From Lepiota brunneoincarnata (taxonomy: Eukaryota; Basidiomycota; Agaricomycetes; Agaricales; Agaricaceae): a DNA stretch of 64,000 bases. The translations under genes were made by a program, and so were the position numbers. Each line of letters opens with the position of its first letter. Position 1 is the first letter of the stretch. Below, one piece after another: positions 8,960 to 20,079 of this stretch. The stretch is from the NCBI GenBank assembly GCA_023014365.1, contig JAEBUN010000014.1:930001-994000 (forward strand), read 5' to 3'. Below the pieces are notes generated by a model. That model was not told the DNA's origin, did not search any database, and saw only the letters and a program-made list of their open reading frames with translations.

Positions 8960-11070
8960 ATGGCAACTCCACCGTCGACCGCCTCTCAGACTCAAGTCAC
9001 CGATAAGCACAAGTCTCAAACCCAGGAGAGCGCTGGATATCTGGATGTGGTCAAAAACGAGAGAGGGGCGTGGCTTATCATCCTAGGCACGTAAGTACTA
9101 TTTACACCCGTTACAATTGGTTCGCGCACCGAGTCATTCAACGACCTACTGCAGCTGGATGGTGCAGTTTTGCACATATGGGTAGGTTCTTCTCCGCGCC
9201 CAGCTGCCTGCCTTGTCGAAGAATGTCTTATATCTGTGTATATATATGAGTTATGTGTCGGCTTATGGGGTTTATCAAGATTTTTACACCCGGGAGTTCC
9301 TGAGTGTTCAATCTCCGTCTGCAATTAGGTGAAATCTAACACCAACATTGTCATTCATCGTAGCGCTAATAGGGTATCCATAGCTGGATCGGTAGCTTCC
9401 AACTCTTCCTTCAGTACGCACTCGGAGTCATTGTCGGCAGGATATTTGACATGGGATATTTGTCAGTAATGATCCGTGCTCGACGTTTTTGTAGTTGAGA
9501 ACTGACAATATGTATGGGTAGCCACTACTTGGTTACCATCGGTAGCATCCTCCAGACCACGTCACTGTTTATGCTTTCCTTGACACGCCCGCATCACTAT
9601 CTTGAGGTTAACTTTCTTCGTAACACACCAGACTTTTATTAATGGGCGCTTTTTTTTATTTACGAATTAATAGGTTTTCCTCGCCCAGGCCGTCGGAATG
9701 GGTCTGGGACAGGCCTTGCTATTTTTACCCTCTATCAGTATCATCGCCCATCATTTCAAATGTCATAGGGCGCTGGCAACAGGCACCGCAGTCTCGGTAT
9801 GTCCTAGGCACACCACCAGAGCCCTTTAGAGATATCCCCCGCATATCCCCTCCCTCACCTCAGCTTTCTTCAAGGGCGCATCCGTCGGAGGTATCATCTG
9901 GCCAATATTGCTTAATCAAATCAATCAAAAACTGGATTTCCACAATGCGGTCCGTATCACAGCTGCTGTCATCGGTGCCTTGCTCTTTGCGGCGAACTCG
10001 TTGTATTTTGTTGCCTGCCCCCGGAGACCAAAGAACGATCATCATCAACCGTTATGGTCGACGAACAAACCGGATTTTAGCGCCATCTTCACTGATTGGG
10101 CATACCTAGTGTCAATAGCATCGTGAGTTTTTTCTTTTTTTTTGTGAAGGCGCCTCTGGGTGGAAAGGGGGAAGTTGTAACTCGTTTTGGTTACAGCGCG
10201 TTTTGCATCAATCTAGGTCTTTTCTTCCCTTGTGAGTTTTTTTTTATTTTGTTGTTGAAGCTACCTTCCCTCATTGGCCCGACCGGCTTCAATAGACTTT
10301 TACCTACAATCCTACGCCCTGTCCAAAGGCATAAAACTTTCACTCGCATTCTACTTGGTAAGTCCGGAATCAACATCCATTCAGAGTTACGTTTTTCAAC
10401 TTATATCGTACCCCTCCCCCCCCACCCCCCACCCCTTAAGCTCCCACTCTTAAACGTGGGTAGTGTCTTCGGACGTTTACTCCCAAACCTTCTAGCAGAC
10501 AAGTTCGGGGTGTACAACATGCTCCTCCCAACTCTCTATATCTCCTCCGCCCTCGTCTTCGCCGTATTCGGTATCAAGTCCTTCGCAGGGCTAACGATAT
10601 TCTCGCTGCTCTACGGATTCTGGTCCGGGTCCTGTAAGTCCCCCCCTCCCTGTTATAGCGTATTATTGGCAAAACTGAACGCCTTACAGACGTCTCCCTT
10701 ATTCCTTCGCTATTAGTCCAGTTAAGTCCAACTCCTGGAGAACGTGGGTGAGTACCAAGATTTGGTTCATTAATGTTACTACACACTTCACTCCAGTGTT
10801 CGAATGGGCATAGCGTTCTCGATTGTTGGCATCTCCCTCCTGATCGGAACTCCCATAGAAGGGAGATTACTGCATGTTCAGGAGGGAAGATACGATTGGA
10901 ACGGCCCAATCATTTTTTGCGGGGTATGTGCGGCCAAGATAAAGGACAGTCATTTATTTTAAATATTCCTTTCCTAGGTCATGTCTCTTTGTGGCGCTGT
11001 TGGGATGTCCATTTCGCGGTATCTGTACGTTCGGAGCCGCCAGATACCAGCACATCAGTGTCGTGTGTAG
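8960..11070 (+). CDS. MFS transporter, fungal monocarboxylate-transporter (MCT) type
   Basis: Thirteen exons: 8960-9090, 9155-9181, 9251-9328, 9384-9461, 9522-9606, 9674-9796, 9875-10122, 10197-10231, 10296-10357, 10441-10633, 10690-10747, 10797-10923, 10978-11070. Every junction is GT-AG and the sum is 1,338 nt, giving 445 residues in frame throughout. The N-terminus is hydrophilic, then ERGAWLIILGTWMVQFCTYG begins TM1. MCT-family landmarks follow: SAYGVYQDFYTREFL, SPSAISWIGSFQLFLQYALG, GMGLGQALLFLPSISIIAHHF, NVGSVFGRLLPNLLADKFG and PTPGERGVRMG. About 12 membrane helices are expected. The family moves monocarboxylates or related acids across the plasma membrane by proton coupling; the fungal substrate cannot be told from sequence. 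The C-terminus is short after the last helix (RSRQIPAHQCRV), so the final exon may be alternatively spliced. The gene is convergent with CSE1. Confidence 0.9.
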
Positions 11071-11133
11071 AGAATCATCGATGAGCCTCAGAAAGTGGTT
11101 TGTTCGACAAATAACTATTTAATTTACGTGAAA

Positions 11134-14100
11134 TCACGGGCCTGCAGCCGCTATGAGATTCCGGACCTGCTCGCCATAAGTCTTCGTCAAATTCTCAAGC
11201 TCCTGCGTAAGGAATGCCTCAGGATTCGAAACATATGCGACCGGGTCGGCCTCGGGAGCTTCTGAAGCAGCAAGCCGGGAATAGGCTGCCTGATAGCCTG
11301 CTGTCTGCTCCTCGTAATCAATTTCAGTAATCCCCGCATGAGGGTCTTCCTCAGATTTTTTCGAGAGGTATTGCGGCTCGCCAAACAACTTGCGTAATGC
11401 GGCGTACCCTTGAGGCCTAGGTACAGGCTTAAACGCTTAGACATTATTGAGAAAAACCGGACCCACCATGTTCGAGAAAGAGGTTCCTGCATCATGTATT
11501 GGCTTTGACACAGAAGTCGAATCATTCCGACTACTGCTAACTTTCGGTCCTTGTGAGGGACTTTGGGAGCTTGAGGAGCTACGAAATTGGTAAAAATCTG
11601 TGACCAGAGCCTAAAGATGATTGTAATAAGTAGGAGCGGAGGCACAATACCGCAAAAAGCTGCGTACTGTGGTTGTATGTCTTCGATCACAGCGATCACG
11701 TAGTCTGGCGATAGACCCTCCACTTTGATAGCCATCATGAACAGGATGAAGCGCGCAAAAAGGTATGCATATTTATCCGTCTTACTCTCTTGCATTCGCT
11801 TGAGGAGTGTCACAAAGACGGGCTTCATGTACTGTCGAAGATCGTTTCTGCATGATCCGGGAATTTAGTTACATCGCTCCAGAAGATAGTGCTGTTAACA
11901 CTCACGGCTTAGCGTTTTGAACGACAGACTGTAGAAGCTCAAAACCCCAAGCATCATGTTGCCTAGAGGGAATTAATCGCTGTTGGACAACCGCCAAAAC
12001 CGATGCTATCTGTCCAGCAGCAAACATTGAAGCACTATCCCTCGCAAGGAAGGCTTTCAGTAGCTTCACAAGTCCGGGTATGCTACCCTTTTGTTGCCAA
12101 ATGGCAGGTGTTAGGAGGTATGGCAACAGGTTGCGGTATTCATCAGGGATGTCGGAAGTGTGAAATTCGAGCATTTGAGCGAGGACTTGGAATACATAAG
12201 GGATATACTCTAAGAAGCTGTGAGACGTTTGCTTGACAAATAATGAGAAGAATCTGCACATACGATCAATGTCTTGTTGCAAGATAATTGTAAAGGGCCC
12301 GAAAAGGATTTGTTCGAACGTGGGTAAAGTTGAAGGCGAACCAGCTACGATAAATCTGACAAACCATCATTTAGAGCGCTGGTAGGTGAAGAACTAATAT
12401 ACCTCATGAGACCGGAGATACTCTCGAAAATGTACTGATCAAAGTTTGGATTGCTTGGGTTCTTGGAAATTATGCCGAGAATCCCAACGAGCCGGCTTAG
12501 AACTTGTTGATATGTCGGCGCCAAAGTCTGACGGGCGGTCAAAATTATTCGCATGGCGCCTAAATGTACGGATGAGGTGACGGGAGCGGGTACAGGAAAC
12601 ACCTAGACGACTCACAGCGCATGAGATGGTCGTTCTCTGCGATTTTCTCGGGCGTGCCTGCAGACTCAATCTTTGACAAAAGGGTGGCAACAAGCTCGGC
12701 GGCAAAGTCATGAATATCGGCTTGTGCGAAGCTGATTTGCAGGCAGGTCAGCAACAATCAACATCGGATTTATTCAACTCACATGAGTTGGTTGTTTTGT
12801 TTGATGAGCAAAATTCGGTCGATGGTAATGGCAGCATAAGTATAAGTCACATAATTGTTGGAGTTGAGGTGTCTTGCAAGGAGCGGAAGAACAGACAGAA
12901 GTTGAGGCTTAGTCAACTGCACAACATTTAAGCCGCATTGATCCAAAAAGCCGCGTAAACGCATACTTGATTGCGGAATGTGTAAAGGAAACGGATGGCA
13001 TCTACTTGTAAAATCGGATGCACCGTCCCATCCTGTGCTTGAAGATCCTGGAAGACGTGGTCCGAGAAGAATTGGACAACATCGACAAGGGCATTGACCG
13101 AAGTAACACCATGCTATAAAAAAAGCAAACAGACATGTAGCACAAGAAGGCAATCATTCATACTAGGCATACCTTCGTCGTGGACCCCCTCGTTGCAACG
13201 GCAGTCAGCAAATACACGGCGCTGTCTTTCGCTTTCCAATTTCCTGATTTATCGGCCTGATAGTTGTTAAGATCACTCGAAATCCAAGAACCAACGATCT
13301 CTGTTGCTTCCGCTTCATACCCACTACTAACCAGCGCTTGGAGCACGTCTGCAGCAGCATGGCGCCGCGTGGCTAGGTCTGTCCCCGTAGACGAGAGGGC
13401 CAAATCAAGCCTGATATATTCCAAGGGGTCATCCTCGAACTGCTCAACCTCGTGTTCACGCAGATTAACGTTGGGCCCGACGACACCTTGGATCAGGGAT
13501 GATATCGTTTCGCGAGAGGAAAAGAGTGTTTTGTAGTACCCCGAGCGGATTGCGGTAGAGATAAATCGCAAAGACTGAGATACGAGCTGTGACCGTGAAT
13601 GAGCCCTGCGAAGAATAGGCTGTCACAATGTCGACCCTACATTATCATTCCCGACGCCAGGGAGTTTATTTGATCCGATTAAGACCCAAACTCCCTGAAC
13701 AAACATTTCCACGGCAGGTGATTTCTGCAATTGGTCCGGGTAGAGTTTGATGAACATCTTGAGTAACATTCATTAGTGGATTCCTGGCATAGAGTAATAT
13801 TATAACTTACTTCGGCAATTTCGAGTATGCGGGCTTTGATCTGTGCGGGGAGGGAGGGAGCGGCATCATCTGGCTGGCGAAGAGAAATAAGTTGAGCGAG
13901 AGCTGATGATAGTGCATAAAGAACTTACATCTCCTCGAAGCTCAGCTGGGTCCCAAGTTAAGAAGGTGAGGAACCATCCCCCACTCTTTCCGAAGAATTC
14001 TTCGTATGAATCCTCAATAGCCGGTGGAAGGTCCTGACATGTCAGGTCGTGGTAAATATCGGTAAGGAAAACCATGCTTTGGGCAAGGAGGGCATAGTTT

Positions 14101-14807
14101 GAGGTGGGGGTCGTCAATGCAGGGTTCGGGCTGGGGGACATGAGCAGAAGTTGCGCGGTTTGCCGGAATAGGTGGAGGAAGGGTGTCGTGAATTTTGAGA
14201 GCACAAGGTTGATTTCGGTGTACAACTTGTCAGAGCGGACTTGGGCGCGCCATGGCCGAAAAATCGAATGAGCGGTTTCTAAGACAGCAACGTTGATGTT
14301 GTAGTCGGTGGCGGAAAGAGATATGACCAGTTGCTAAACATCGAGATCAGACGCGTAGGACGAGAGATACGCGAAACGAACGTCGATAAGATCGGGCCAC
14401 TTGTCAGGAAAGTCAAGTTCAGCGATGAGCGACACTGCTTCGGCTATTTGTGCGCGTATTCCTTTGTCTATAGGCTGAGACAAGGCGAGCATGGCAGGTA
14501 CTAGCTGGTTTCTTAGTGCTTCCTTATCTTGGGGGAGGAGGGGTTGGATATCCTACACGATCAAAATAAAGCCAATGCTTAAAATATAAAATGAGATACC
14601 CACCTCCTCCCATCTTGTCTTTCCGATGTTCTTGAGATATATGCTCCCAGCCAACCTCACCGCACGATCTTGCGATCCATCAAGGACAAGTTGGAGGAGA
14701 ACTGTCAGGAAACCAGGCCGCGTGGAGATGGTATGCAGGTTTTGTTCTGCCTGTTTTCGTGTATCAGGCTTGAGCGACGCAAGTAAAAGTCCAGGAAGAT
14801 CCGCCAT
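11134..14807 (-). CDS. CSE1: Exportin-2 / CSE1 (importin-alpha re-exporter)
   Basis: Fourteen exons (transcription order): 14807-14604, 14552-14382, 14333-13929, 13873-13811, 13757-13641, 13586-13173, 13113-12967, 12916-12783, 12731-12616, 12559-12403, 12355-11906, 11847-11668, 11610-11467, 11416-11134. They sum to 2,985 nt (994 residues, against about 960-970 in yeast and human) with phase kept at each join. The N-terminal importin-beta-type region reads AVRLAGSIYLKNIGKTRWEE. The CSE1-specific block VGPNVNLREHEVEQFEDDP-LEYIRLDL aligns with the family's conserved EEYIRRDLEGSD region; later come EYIPYVFQVLAQMLEFHTSD and the C-terminal EIDYEEQTAGYQAAYSRLA. It is a HEAT-repeat karyopherin that with RanGTP returns importin-alpha from nucleus to cytoplasm, an essential housekeeping role. 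A CACGTG motif lies at about 14865 upstream. No damage is visible, which anchors this block as real host DNA. Confidence 0.95.
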
Positions 14808-14964
14808 TTTGAGGATGAAGGGGAGGAAGGGGCCAGAGATGAGTGATTGGTGATACATCACATCACGTGATATTCAATTGATCACAACCTCTTGATTCAA
14901 CTGACCGGACGAACTCTATATATCTATATATTGATCCACGAAAATACAGAGCCACTGATTTTTT

Positions 14965-15315
14965 CTAAGAGTAGATCCCACATATAGGGCAGGGAAATCG
15001 AGACGAGGCGATAACGACATCTTTCGGGCGACCAAGGCTGTTCAGCTCACAGTAAGTATACTCAAATAAAAATAACAATAGCTAATAGTGAACAGACATA
15101 TATCTGCAGATTGTACGGCAGGCGGTGCAAGTCCGCCGACCGTGCATTTTGCTCTTGCGACATATAGGACTCCCGCAGTCGATCTTAGAGAATCATAATT
15201 AGCCGTCCGTACTCCTGTGTTTTCCGAACTGGGATTAGCTTACCCATTTACCTTTGTGGAAAGGTACTATATCCCCGCAAGAATACTTGATGCAGGGGAC
15301 AAGGCGGTAGCACAT
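14965..15315 (-). CDS. Small cysteine-rich protein, copy A (three exons)
   Basis: Exons 15315-15244, 15183-15098 and 15037-14965, joined by two 60-nt GT-AG introns, give 76 residues with 10 cysteines. It starts MCYRLVPCIKYSCGD, continues WIDCGSPICRKSKMH, then CTACRTICR, and ends FPCPICGIYS. The paired Cys spacing (CxxC, CxxxC) and Cys-Gly-His/Asp near the start suggest zinc binding or disulphides. There is no signal peptide, so it is probably cytosolic or nuclear. It looks like a family of short Met-Cys proteins I associate with Agaricomycete genomes; that family link is recollection, not a search. Copy B with the same exon structure lies about 1.3 kb away on the same strand. No function is known to me. 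Confidence 0.65.
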
Positions 15316-15585
15316 GCCTGAATACAACGATAAACGGAGAACGGTGCAGTTACAGGGGCTGGGGTGGGTGGCGAGGGCGCTGGAGCTGCTGCTTAGCGGA
15401 TAGCCGTAGAAGCTGAGTGGAATGAAGACCCGGTCTTTTAAACAATCTGCTCGATCGTTGGAGAGTAAACAAGCGGCAGTGTTTTGGACCCACAATCTGT
15501 CGAAATGCGTGTGTCGGCTCGCCGTCTATTGTTTCCCTTATCCCATATTCTTCGTACACACTGATGGATTGTGTAAGGCTGCTAC

Positions 15586-15857
15586 GAGTTCTCGGGGGTA
15601 AAAGACGTCTATTCGGTAACTACGTGGCACGTATTTTAAAGGTTCTACGTGTCCGTGTTTCTACGAAAATTGGGAATAAAAGGAGTGCTATGGTATGTAA
15701 ATGAGAGACTGAGAGCGTAAACGAGCGAGTTTTCTACGTAAAAATGAGTGTGAAGGTGAAAGGAATTATGTGTAAGATAAGAATAATTAAAGAGCGAGCC
15801 GAATTACCACTATACACTAGATAATCGCGACGTCCTCGCGTAGCCGAGAGGGCGTCC
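15586..15857 (-). repeat. Dispersed repeat containing a GACGTCCTC hairpin (partner at 25806-26096)
   Basis: On the minus strand this stretch aligns with 25806-26096 over its whole length. Both begin TAGGGACG and contain an inverted repeat gacgtcctc...gaggacgtc (here with one change, at 15829-15858) separated by about 10 bases. Both then continue as a C/T-rich A-poor tract and end near cagcagccttac. No ORF is conserved between the copies. It could be a non-autonomous element or an LTR fragment; no target duplication was found. Confidence 0.6.
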
Positions 15858-15859
15858 CT

Positions 15860-15995
15860 ACAATTGTATTATACCTTAGGTAGCAACAAGATCCCCTTTC
15901 ATTCCCTAGTAAATGGGTGTACATAATAGCCTCGTCGCACATAGCTGAAATCGCTAGGATCCAGTTTTCCTACTTGGGTCCTAGGGATCATATAT
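15860..15995 (+). repeat. Dispersed repeat, partner in inverted orientation at about 62215-62350
   Basis: Landmarks shared with the reverse complement of the right-hand copy, in order: ttaggtagcaaca / ttagatagcaaca, cattccctagtaaa, gggtgtacata, a tcgtcgcacatag-like stretch, and ctaggatccagttttcct. Divergence is substantial, so the copies are old. No coding content. It follows directly on the hairpin repeat and may be part of the same composite element. Confidence 0.5.
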
Positions 15996-16295
15996 ATTTT
16001 TAACTTTGCGTAAATATTCTCGTCACATTTCCCTTGACTATCGTGCATTCAACAACCTTGTCTTTCAAAAATAGGTACCTTAGCATTGTATTCCCTCTCG
16101 TTGTAGTGTCTTCATAGCTTCCCTCTTATCCTTTTACCTGCATAGATATATATATTGCACAGTTTACGGTGACGTTGATAGATCACCTCACGTGACACTA
16201 TCCAAGCTATTGATTCGACGGGCCGGACAGAAAACTATATATTGATCTACGAAAGCAAAGAGCTACTGTTTGCTCTGAGAAGATTACTGGCAAAT

Positions 16296-16634
16296 TCACC
16301 GACAACCAAAGCAGGGAGTCTGAGACTGGGCAGTGACAACTCGCTGCGGTGGTCGAAGCCTGTTCAACCCACGGTAAGTATACTCGGATAAAAATAACAA
16401 TAGCGAATAGTGAACAGACCATTGCGTGCAGCTGGTAGGGCAGGTCGCGCAGGCCGCATTGTGAAGGCTGCTATAGCGACATGCAGCAGAGTTGCAGTCG
16501 ATCTTAGAGAATCACGGTTAGTCGTCCGTATTCCTGCGTTCCCGGAACTGGGATTAGCTTACCTGGGTACCTTGGGAGGAAGGTATTTCATGGCCGCAAG
16601 AATGCTTGGTGCAAGGGACTTCACGGTAGCACAT
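16296..16634 (-). CDS. Small cysteine-rich protein, copy B (three exons)
   Basis: Exons 16634-16563, 16502-16420 and 16359-16296 with two 60-nt GT-AG introns give 72 residues with 10 cysteines. It starts MCYREVPCTKHSCGHE, continues QIDCNSAACRYSSLHNAAC, then ATCPTSCTQW, and ends TPCFGCR. Exon 1 is 24 codons in both copies and all splice sites coincide with copy A. The introns are strongly conserved in sequence (the second donor GTCTGTTC and the acceptor GAACAG are identical), so the duplication is fairly recent. The Cys pattern is kept while other residues vary, as expected for a protein under structural constraint. Copies A and B share about 600 bp including flanks. Confidence 0.65.
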
Positions 16635-18539
16635 GTTTGAATATAACGATCAACGGAGAACGGTGCAGTTACAAGGACTGAGATGAGTAGCGAGGGCGTG
16701 CTGGAGCAGTGAATAGCTGTAGGAGCTGAGTGGAACGAAGAACGATGGGAGAATCACCCGGTCTTTTAAACAATGTCCTCGATGCCTCCAATTTCAAGTA
16801 CATGGAGGAGGAGCCGTCGCCAGAAGCTTCTAAGCGAGGTTTTGGAGTCCAATGTGCAGTTCGTACTTAGATCTTCCTTTGCGATTGAGAGCGTGAATGT
16901 AAGATGTATTCCAGATTGCGGATGAGCCACTGGGAAAACGGCAAGAGTGCGACAAATTCCTTCGAAGTCCTTGCACCGCTTGCAGGGTTTGGGACGATGT
17001 TGATGAGGTCGTGGTACTTTAGCCCGCTCGTGCTAATTAGCAACGTTTCACCAGCCATTGGGCACCCGGAATAGCCCAGATGCCCGGATGGAATGAATGG
17101 TTGGGCACTCCGATAGTTGTGGACAATCTCAGGGCAAATCTGTGGGGGTGGGCGCTTGCTGACAAAATGCAAAAACAATGCAGCGAGCGTCATCATCAGC
17201 ACCATACACAGCAATCGAGAGACTCGTGGGCCCTAATTAATCAACGTGATTGACGTGGGCGCATCCGAAGAAAGGCGCTGTCCCTTGATTCCGTCATTCG
17301 CTTCAGCCGTTGCACATGACGTCTCCAACAAATTCTTCCCCCGTTCCCCGACGTTGACCAAGCAACTGCGATGTTCACTACGACTAATGGTTGGTTGCCT
17401 GTCGGCCCTCCGGCCACTTACTGTGGGACTGACTGTGAACCCTTCATTCTATGAAACCCAGCAGTTTCAATGTCCAGGTTTCAGTACACATGAATCCTTG
17501 ATGTTATTATGTAGACTCGGACTCACCGATTCCATTCCTGCAACGGATCAGCAACATCTCGGACTTGGCTCTAGCTATACAATGCAATGGAATAGTGGAG
17601 CGGACCAACCGGGAAACAGACATGTATTTTCAGCTTCTGGCAGAATATGCCACCCCTGCATAGAGACCGGAAGGGCGGTAAGTTCGACTTCTCATGGTTG
17701 CTGTAGCAACGGCTCCGACCCTCGAGTCAACCTCTCGGAAGGTCCGTGGATACCCCATAAACAATTTACTGGGGTGGTGTATTCGCTCGACGTAAGTTTA
17801 TCTCGAGTGACAGCGAAAATGAACCCGCTTGCTCTTGGGCGTCTAAGTATGACCAATGTTCAAGTGATGGCCGTCTTCTCCGATGATGGTAGCTATCCGC
17901 AACTTGGTTTCGTGGACCGTCACCATTCCGTTCATTGAAATAAACAATGGGAGTCTGTGGAATGTGTCGGATGTGTTACCCTTGAAACTTGCCACCACGC
18001 AAGGATACGTTCCCCGTAAACTGACAACAGCCTTCTGCAGATCTTAGTGATAATCACTCCTCTGTCTTCGAGTGTTTGGAGAAGTTTACTAAATCATCCC
18101 TTGATATAGATCTCCTCTCAACTGGTACTGGAGTTGGGGAAGCACGACTACACCACTCTCCATCTGCACCTCAACCACCGAACTCGTGGGAATATATTGA
18201 CCGCCCAGTGTCAGGATTTTTTTGAATCCTTCCTTAGAGCGCGAAAGTCTAGGAATAGCCTCCCGCTAACACAGGACATTGTCTGTTTCAAGAGGGCAAG
18301 CAAAGAAGTACTGCTAATTTACCATTCTCTTCGCACAGCCGTTGGCCAAGGTCAGCCGGAAGTGCTACTGTGCCAATTCCACAGTATCCCCCGTGACCTT
18401 GTCAAGACTGATGATATTGCATGATATAGAGAATGTGTGCGGGCCCGAACTATTCCTCTAGGTTCAGTGCCCATGCCGGCCGATCACCTAATATATCAGA
18501 AGATTTTCAAAGGTGAGACTCTAGAGTCAGATGAATATG
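16635..18539. other. Unassigned stretch with one 230-codon open frame (17246-17938, +)
   Basis: After the flank of the Cys-rich gene, a 115-codon minus-strand frame (16867-17214, apparently starting with a hydrophobic segment) and a 230-codon plus-strand frame (17246-17938) are open, but neither resembles a family I know and neither shows convincing splice-connected partners. Possible GT-AG pairs exist around 17680-17750 and 17790-17812. A further plus-strand frame at 18134-18424 is equally unclear. I treat the region as possibly degenerate coding DNA rather than call a gene. Confidence 0.3.
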
Positions 18540-19830
18540 CAGCCTAGCATGAATGATCGTCCAACATTCCTCTCACCCGGGTTGCGGGGGCATGTAGGTT
18601 GCCGGAGATGAAGCTTTTCAACTTCCGTGCCAGAACTCTACCAAACTCCAACACGTTCGGGTCAAGGTAAGGTTCGATCGTTCAGAACGTTCAATTTTTT
18701 TAAATCCTGCACCGAGTCACACGGGGTCGGGGTCAAGACAATTCTCCGATCCGATTACCAATCATGCCTTTCCCACAGGCGCCTATTCCTTCACACATTT
18801 TTTTCACTTCTCACTATATCTCATTAGTTTTGGATATTACTGCTGTCCGGCCGGATGCATCTCTTGGGGCAGTGTACAGGGTATTCGGATTACAAACGAC
18901 CGTCTGAGTCTAGCTGGACCGTTTCGCTGCACGTTCCGTGGCTGGAGCTGTTTCGGATTGGCAACCAGAACGAAGACGGCCATTGCCCGCGCCTCCGAAT
19001 CAACGGCCTTTCGTAACAACGTAGCATTGGTTTTGCACGAATACCCCCAAAGTTCTCTAGAGCGACGTCACGCTTTTAGGACCGGCGACATGTTGCGAGA
19101 GGACAGACAGCTGTTACGAGGCTTTCCCTACAAAACCCAACACGCACCGTTTACTTGGAACAAGCGGTTGATCTTTGATCGTGATCTCCATTGCAGACTG
19201 CGTCTTAGACTGATGGCGAGGTGTTAGCATGCGGATTGTGGAGCGCCGGGATATTAAGTGACAAGGGATTCTCTGGGGATCACGTTCGAAAGCAAACATA
19301 GCGGTCGCCCCTCACCCGCGGCCAAGAAAAGGAGTATAGAATCTGGTCTAGAATGCGTAGGGTTGTTTGAAGGTCACATCACGGACGTAGACTGTCCGCC
19401 CATGCGCTGCACTCGAGGACCTCTTGAGAACGCCCATAATTTGTTACTTTCTCACCTCGGCTTCAGCTGACACATCTGACGGCCATCAGCTGCTCGCTTA
19501 CTTACTAGGATTATGGTCCTGATAGCACTACATGTACGGTATAGGACCAACTTGTGAAAATCAAGCGGCCCAAGTCAGTTTTTCCAGCTCCAAACTTCAC
19601 CTTATGATCGGGGCGAAATAAGTAAGACCGGTATTCACTGGATGATGAACTTGTGGCCGTGCCTCACCTCAGATTCACACCAACCAAGTCCGGGCATGTC
19701 CCGGGCTCCCTACAGAGAGGTTGACTATCTCGCCGTTATCCTTGCCGTGCCTACTCGGAAATGTTAATGAACAGTTTGTTCACGTTTCTCGTTATCCCTC
19801 AGTCCACGTGTGCTAGAATATACTGCCTCT
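18540..19830. repeat. Segmental duplication block A
   Basis: This block has two other copies in the window. Part 18626-18780 matches 26505-26640 (shared: ggttcgatcgttca, atcctgcaccgagtcaca, attctccga, caatcatgcct). Part 19040-19235 matches 39603-39800 (acatgttgcgagaggacaga and on). Part 19250-19400 matches 41868-41990 (attctctggggatcacg). Part 19590-19830 matches 42300-42545 and partly 48025-48100 (tccaaacttca, gtattcact, cctactcgga). Copy B is the same block split by the Ty3 element at 26760 and by a solo LTR. No protein can be read through it, although a frame reading DMLREDRQLLRGF is kept in two copies. Confidence 0.65.
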
Positions 19831-19869
19831 TTCATCCCCATGTCACACATGGATGCTCCGGTAATAACA

Positions 19870-20079
19870 ATGTCCACATCACTCTACTCTCCCTCTCCGC
19901 TATGTCCTCATTCACTTCCCCCCTTGGAAACAGGACCGACTGGTCCACTCAGCGAATACGAAATCTTGTACAATCGAAGTTCCGACAAACGGGCTTGCCG
20001 GTATCAAATCGAGGTCGCAAAGGCTATCTACTCTGGAAGGAACGTGCTCAGCCGTGCTCCCACAGGTGCTCCCATGTAG
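19870..20079 (+). pseudogene. N-terminal stump of a RecQ/DEAD-type helicase, cut at the Walker A motif
   Basis: The frame reads LSEYEILYNRSSDKRACRYQ then IEVAKAIYSGRNVLSRAPTG, followed by a stop two residues later. The pattern of a Lys-Arg-x-Cys-x-x-Q entry (Q-motif-like), a -QxxVAxAIxxGxNVL- helix and an APTG Walker A start is that of fungal RecQ-like helicases. The essential GKT that should complete APTG[A]GKT is replaced by Ala-Pro-Met-stop, and no helicase motif is found downstream. It is therefore a truncated fragment at the border of the segmental duplication block. Confidence 0.55.

Noticed and set aside
10405..10440. C-rich run that could form an unusual structure
   Set aside because: It is the pyrimidine tract in front of a splice acceptor in the transporter gene.
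8960..11070. Transporter and neighbouring genes as a biosynthetic or catabolic cluster
   Set aside because: Neighbours are CSE1 and an unknown membrane protein; UbiA is over 30 kb away and broken, so no pathway is supported.
18680..18780. tRNA-like B-box (ttcaaatcctg / ttaaatcctg) in repeats at 18.7 kb and 26.6 kb
   Set aside because: No A-box at the right spacing and no acceptor-stem pairing; only a possible SINE-like resemblance.
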